This document shows, piece after piece, positions 61,050 through 64,000 of a stretch of 64,000 nt of DNA. The DNA is from Promethearchaeota archaeon (GTDB lineage: Archaea > Asgardarchaeota > Lokiarchaeia > Sigyniarchaeales > SOKP01): positions 270,566 to 334,565 of the forward strand of contig JAEOSU010000072.1 in the NCBI GenBank assembly GCA_016840165.1, written 5' to 3'. Position numbers and translations under genes: made by a program. How positions within the stretch are numbered: position 1 is the stretch's first letter; each line of letters opens with the position of its first letter. The notes under the pieces were generated by a model. That model was not told where the DNA came from and ran no database searches. It worked only from the letters and a program-made list of their open reading frames with translations.

Positions 61050-62447
61050 TTAGATCTTTCGATATAGGTAGCGATCAAATGCCGCAAATTCAACTTTTTT
61101 TGATTTTAGATTCCTTATAAAATGAATCTTCTGTTTTATGGGAGGAAGAGTGCCACATACTATAAAGTCTAACGTATCAAAATCCTTTAATAATATAGGG
61201 TAACTAATTGGACCATCATCAACTTCAATATCTGCAGTAAGGATTCCTTTTTTTAGAGTTATTTGCATGTTATAGAGATCATGAGAGGATTTATAGTTTC
61301 CTTCAATGTCGTTTACAATCTTTTCCAGTTTTAGTTCATCTACTTCTCTCATAGGATCAAATCCGAGTAAAATAGATAAAGCTGCTTTTATAACAATATT
61401 GGGATTTGCATTACACGAATTCTGTCCAACTATTACTCCTACCTTATGATCTGGCACTAAAGCAAAATATGCACAACTGGTTCCTAATCCTCCTCCATGG
61501 TGTATAATTTCAGTCGAAAGGTAATCATCACTTTTAACCCACCCTAAACAGTAATATGGATGTTCTCCAAATCCATAGGAACAGGGAATTATTGGGGTCC
61601 ACAACTCTTTGATGGAATTTTCAGAAATCAAACGTTTGCCATTGTATAGACCTTTTTTCAGTAAACACTGCCCATAGTGGGTCATTTCCTCCATTGATAC
61701 GTATAATCCTCCAGGTGCATTCAGATATTCATATAGTGGAACAGGATTTTTTTTAGGTATGAGAATTTCTCCCTTTTTTTCAGTAATGTATCCTGTAATT
61801 TTATTGTTCAAAGGATCATTATTAAAATCATTTTTTGAGAAGACCGCCCTATTCATTTCCAATGGTTCAAGAATTTCTTTTCGAATAAAATCAACGTAGA
61901 CTTGACCCGAGATCTGAGAAATTATAAAACCCAAGCAAGTGTAAATATCATTATTATAAAAAAATTTCTTACCGGCATCAAATATGATATAATCCTCCGG
62001 ATCACCAATATGAGCGATGAAATCTTCATAATTAGTTGCAGGATATACGCGTGTATAATCATCAAAAAGGTAAAATAGGGAGGATAAACCCGCATCTGCA
62101 GCAGGAATGCCTGTGGTATGTGAAAGCATATGCTTTATCGTAATATCTTGATGGATGTTAAAAGGTGCAAAATTCAAATATTTGGAAACAGAATCTTCAA
62201 GACTAATTTTACCCTGTTCAACAAGCTTCATAATTGCAAATGCTGTTATTGATTTAGTGATGCTTCCAATTCCAATAAGTGTTTGTGGTGTCATAGGAAG
62301 AAATTTTTCTAAATCTCTTGCACCAAATCCCTTTGAGTATGTTATTTGGTCTTTATGAAATATAGAAATCGAAAGTCCAGGAATTCGATGCTTTCTCATA
62401 TAACTTCTTATGATTTTTTCTAATGATTTAAATTTATCTTCTACCAT
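61050..62447 (-). CDS. Serine beta-lactamase-like hydrolase (peptidase S12)
   Basis: A 465-residue member of the class C beta-lactamase/peptidase S12 family. The nucleophile motif S62-I-T-K65 is in GSITKSITAF, the second catalytic tyrosine is in FFYNNDIYTCLGF, and HHGGGLGTSCAYFALVP carries the third motif (HxG). A C-terminal beta domain of about 110 residues follows. No signal peptide is seen, so it is likely cytoplasmic. Substrates of such esterases, aminopeptidases or D-peptidases vary; archaea have no peptidoglycan, so it is not a penicillin-binding protein in the strict sense. Confidence 0.88.
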   Translation of the reverse strand: MVEDKFKSLEKIIRSYMRKHRIPGLSISIFHKDQITYSKGFGARDLEKFLPMTPQTLIGIGSITKSITAFAIMKLVEQGKISLEDSVSKYLNFAPFNIHQDITIKHMLSHTTGIPAADAGLSSLFYLFDDYTRVYPATNYEDFIAHIGDPEDYIIFDAGKKFFYNNDIYTCLGFIISQISGQVYVDFIRKEILEPLEMNRAVFSKNDFNNDPLNNKITGYITEKKGEILIPKKNPVPLYEYLNAPGGLYVSMEEMTHYGQCLLKKGLYNGKRLISENSIKELWTPIIPCSYGFGEHPYYCLGWVKSDDYLSTEIIHHGGGLGTSCAYFALVPDHKVGVIVGQNSCNANPNIVIKAALSILLGFDPMREVDELKLEKIVNDIEGNYKSSHDLYNMQITLKKGILTADIEVDDGPISYPILLKDFDTLDFIVCGTLPPIKQKIHFIRNLKSKKVEFAAFDRYLYRKI

Positions 62448-62545
62448 TCTTGCTCACATACAATTTTCTACAATTTCTTCTAGGTTATTTTACTTAAATT
62501 ATTTTTCTGCAATTTGTTAAATAGAATTCTTTGAATTCTTGAAGT

Positions 62546-63103
62546 TTAGTAGTAAATATTATCAAGATTTACTTTTCCATTGTCCGCAAATTTTATACCT
62601 TCAAATTCCAATAATTTGCATTTCATGGCACTTCCTCCTTGAAACCCTCCAATCTCTCCATTTGATTTGATTGCTCTATGGCAAGGAATAATAATAGGAA
62701 ATGGATTCTTTGCAAGTGCGTTTCCAACAACCCTAGCACTTTTTGGATGATTAATAGCTATCGCGATTCGTTTATAAGTACTAACCCAACCCCTAGGTAT
62801 TTTTGCTTCTGCTTCTAATACATTTTTTTGAATAGCAGAACAAACTCTGAAATCTAATAGGTTTTGGTCAAATTTTTGTGCCTTACCATTTAAGAATTCT
62901 TGAATCTTTTTACCTAGTAAATCAATTACAGCTGAAGATTTTTGCTTTATATTCTGGAAAGCATTGTGAGCTATAATCTCAGATTTATATTGAGGATTAC
63001 TGAGAAAAATGCGATGAATATGTATATTATCATTTTTTTCTTTCCAAATGATGGTGAAAGTATTAAATGGAGAAGAAAAAGTAGTATAAAATTTACTTTC
63101 CAT
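62546..63103 (-). CDS. ogt: Methylated-DNA--protein-cysteine methyltransferase (MGMT/Ogt)
   Basis: A 185-residue protein with the catalytic PCHR motif (Cys141) in IIIPCHRAIKSNGEIGGFQGG, and the DNA-binding helix-turn-helix region before it (WVSTYKRIAIAINHPKSARVVGNAL, with the arginine finger Arg124). It transfers O6-methyl groups from guanine to its own cysteine in a suicidal reaction. The length fits. With the AlkD-like gene this is a second alkylation-repair gene within 4 kb. Confidence 0.93.
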   Translation of the reverse strand: MESKFYTTFSSPFNTFTIIWKEKNDNIHIHRIFLSNPQYKSEIIAHNAFQNIKQKSSAVIDLLGKKIQEFLNGKAQKFDQNLLDFRVCSAIQKNVLEAEAKIPRGWVSTYKRIAIAINHPKSARVVGNALAKNPFPIIIPCHRAIKSNGEIGGFQGGSAMKCKLLEFEGIKFADNGKVNLDNIYY

Positions 63104-63196
63104 GCCTTAATACCATTTTTAAAAGAATTTAAGCTTTTATTTTGTATATATGATTTATTTCTTATGTTTTTATCACATAATTTATTAAAAAAGAAG

Positions 63197-64000
63197 TTAT
63201 AAAGAAAGCTGTGGAGTAGGAGGAAATTCTCTCAAATGTTGAGAACGAGATAGAAGTTCTCGGACATGATTAATTTGCTCGTCCTCTGTATTACACTCCG
63301 AAGATATTATTAAATTATCCCATCCCTTTTCAATACAGAACAGAATTGCATCTAATTTTCTATATTCAATTCCCAACGCGATCTCATCAACAATACCAGG
63401 GATTAAATCAGGTGATGGTGCTTTATCAATTATTTTTTGGCTCACACCTACGTATTTAGCTAATTGCCAGACTTGTGTTTTATATAAAGGAAGGATTGGT
63501 TCAATATCAGCTACATTGTCTCCCCACTTAACAACAAATCCGGTAAGGGCCTCACTTTTATTTGTAGTTCCTAATACCATTCTATTTTCTAAATCTGCGA
63601 AATAATAAAGCGTAACAAGTCTCATGCGATGTTTAACTCGAGTATAAGCATTTCCCGCATCTATTAGGTTTTTAGAATGACCCAAGTTTTTAGTGCCTAG
63701 TAATCCTGCTCTAAAAGGCATTTCTCCTATTTCTTTTTTTTGATTTTCATGTTGCTTTTTCACCACAGTTTCTTTAAAAGTCCGGAGGCCTAAAATTTTA
63801 AGCGGGACTAACCGATAAATGCCAAATTTCTTTAGAAAAGGAGTTAAACCAATCTCTCTATATTCAATCCCTAATCTATCGATTTCTAATAATGCGTCTT
63901 TCTTGCTAGATGAGCTTGAGTCTCTTTCAGGAAGGAGTAATGCTAATACTTTATCAGAACCTAAAGCCCTAACTGCTAAGGATGCCACTAAAGAGGAGTC
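63197..64000 (-). CDS. nadE: NH3-dependent NAD synthetase NadE (5' end outside window)
   Basis: The frame runs off the window edge: codons DSSLVASLAV continue the PP-loop motif of NadE (SGGxDS). GTTNKSE, NLGHS-type segment TKNLGHSK, and VADIEPILPLYKTQVWQLAKYV, then APSPDLIPG are characteristic. It makes NAD from deamido-NAD, ATP and ammonia. About 30 N-terminal residues are missing here. The C-terminal part (CIEKGWDNLIISSECNTEDEQINHVRELLSRSQHLREFPP) is complete. Confidence 0.9.
   Translation of the reverse strand, partial: DSSLVASLAVRALGSDKVLALLLPERDSSSSSKKDALLEIDRLGIEYREIGLTPFLKKFGIYRLVPLKILGLRTFKETVVKKQHENQKKEIGEMPFRAGLLGTKNLGHSKNLIDAGNAYTRVKHRMRLVTLYYFADLENRMVLGTTNKSEALTGFVVKWGDNVADIEPILPLYKTQVWQLAKYVGVSQKIIDKAPSPDLIPGIVDEIALGIEYRKLDAILFCIEKGWDNLIISSECNTEDEQINHVRELLSRSQHLREFPPTPQLSL

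Noticed and set aside
1..64000. CRISPR arrays, rRNA genes, intact transposases or prophage genes
   Set aside because: No regularly spaced repeats, rRNA-like stretches, transposase or capsid motifs were found on either strand by reading.

Overview
The window is very AT-rich DNA from an archaeon. The tRNA genes carry archaeal-type introns, and the proteins include SMC-ScpA-ScpB, longin/roadblock-like proteins, MglA-type GTPases, HEAT-repeat proteins, SCP2 proteins and many AT-rich hypotheticals. That mixture points to an Asgard archaeon, most likely a Lokiarchaeia relative. This placement is inference from gene content only.

Layout. 1-4.5 kb: fused magnesium-chelatase-like AAA+/VWA protein, an HD hydrolase and an acyl-CoA ligase. 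4.6-11.4 kb: a branched-chain amino-acid-type ABC importer (livH-livM-livG-livF, with a membrane HEAT protein as last cistron) and a divergent substrate-binding protein. 11.4-17.1 kb: the most unusual region, a mercury-methylation-like operon: acr3 arsenite exporter, a SAM-methyltransferase fused to HgcA, HgcB ferredoxin, a thioredoxin-like CxC protein and a beta-grasp protein, with a divergent ArsR repressor and palindromic operators. 17.2-19.4 kb: a penicillin acylase homologue. 19.6-25.6 kb: a chromosome-organisation operon (degenerate AAA+ protein, SMC, ScpA, ScpB). 25.7-41.7 kb: mixed housekeeping genes (GTPase with overlapping partner, RimK-like ATP-grasp, Maf, two dolichol/phytol-kinase-like membrane enzymes, MoaD-like, ThyA-like, TatD, N-formylglutamate amidohydrolase-like, B12/radical SAM, MutY-like, CoA-transferase/GNAT). 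42-50.5 kb: M48 protease, U32 protein, three SCP2-type proteins, tRNA-Asp, tRNA-Arg with two introns, longin- and roadblock-like proteins and two membrane/winged-helix/zinc-ribbon paralogues. 50.7-56.2 kb: a Thermotoga-type inositol catabolic set (iolN, iolO, iolM, transporter, iolG). 56.3-64 kb: hypotheticals, intron-bearing tRNA-Phe, a surface protein interrupted by two TGA codons, an AlkD-like protein, radical SAM, serine hydrolase, MGMT and a partial NAD synthetase.

How it works together. In the hgc region ArsR probably senses thiophilic metal(loid)s and controls export (Acr3) together with corrinoid-dependent methyl transfer (HgcA/HgcB). The methyltransferase fused to HgcA suggests an in-cis methyl supply, but that is inference. 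The inositol genes would oxidise myo-inositol to scyllo-inosose and 3-dehydro-scyllo-inosose, hydrolyse the ring and epimerise the product.

Recurring oddities are three genes whose conserved N-terminus lies upstream of any ATG/GTG/TTG start (possible ATT/ATA starts or homopolymer errors), and tRNA introns at non-canonical positions. No CRISPR array, rRNA gene or intact transposase was seen.
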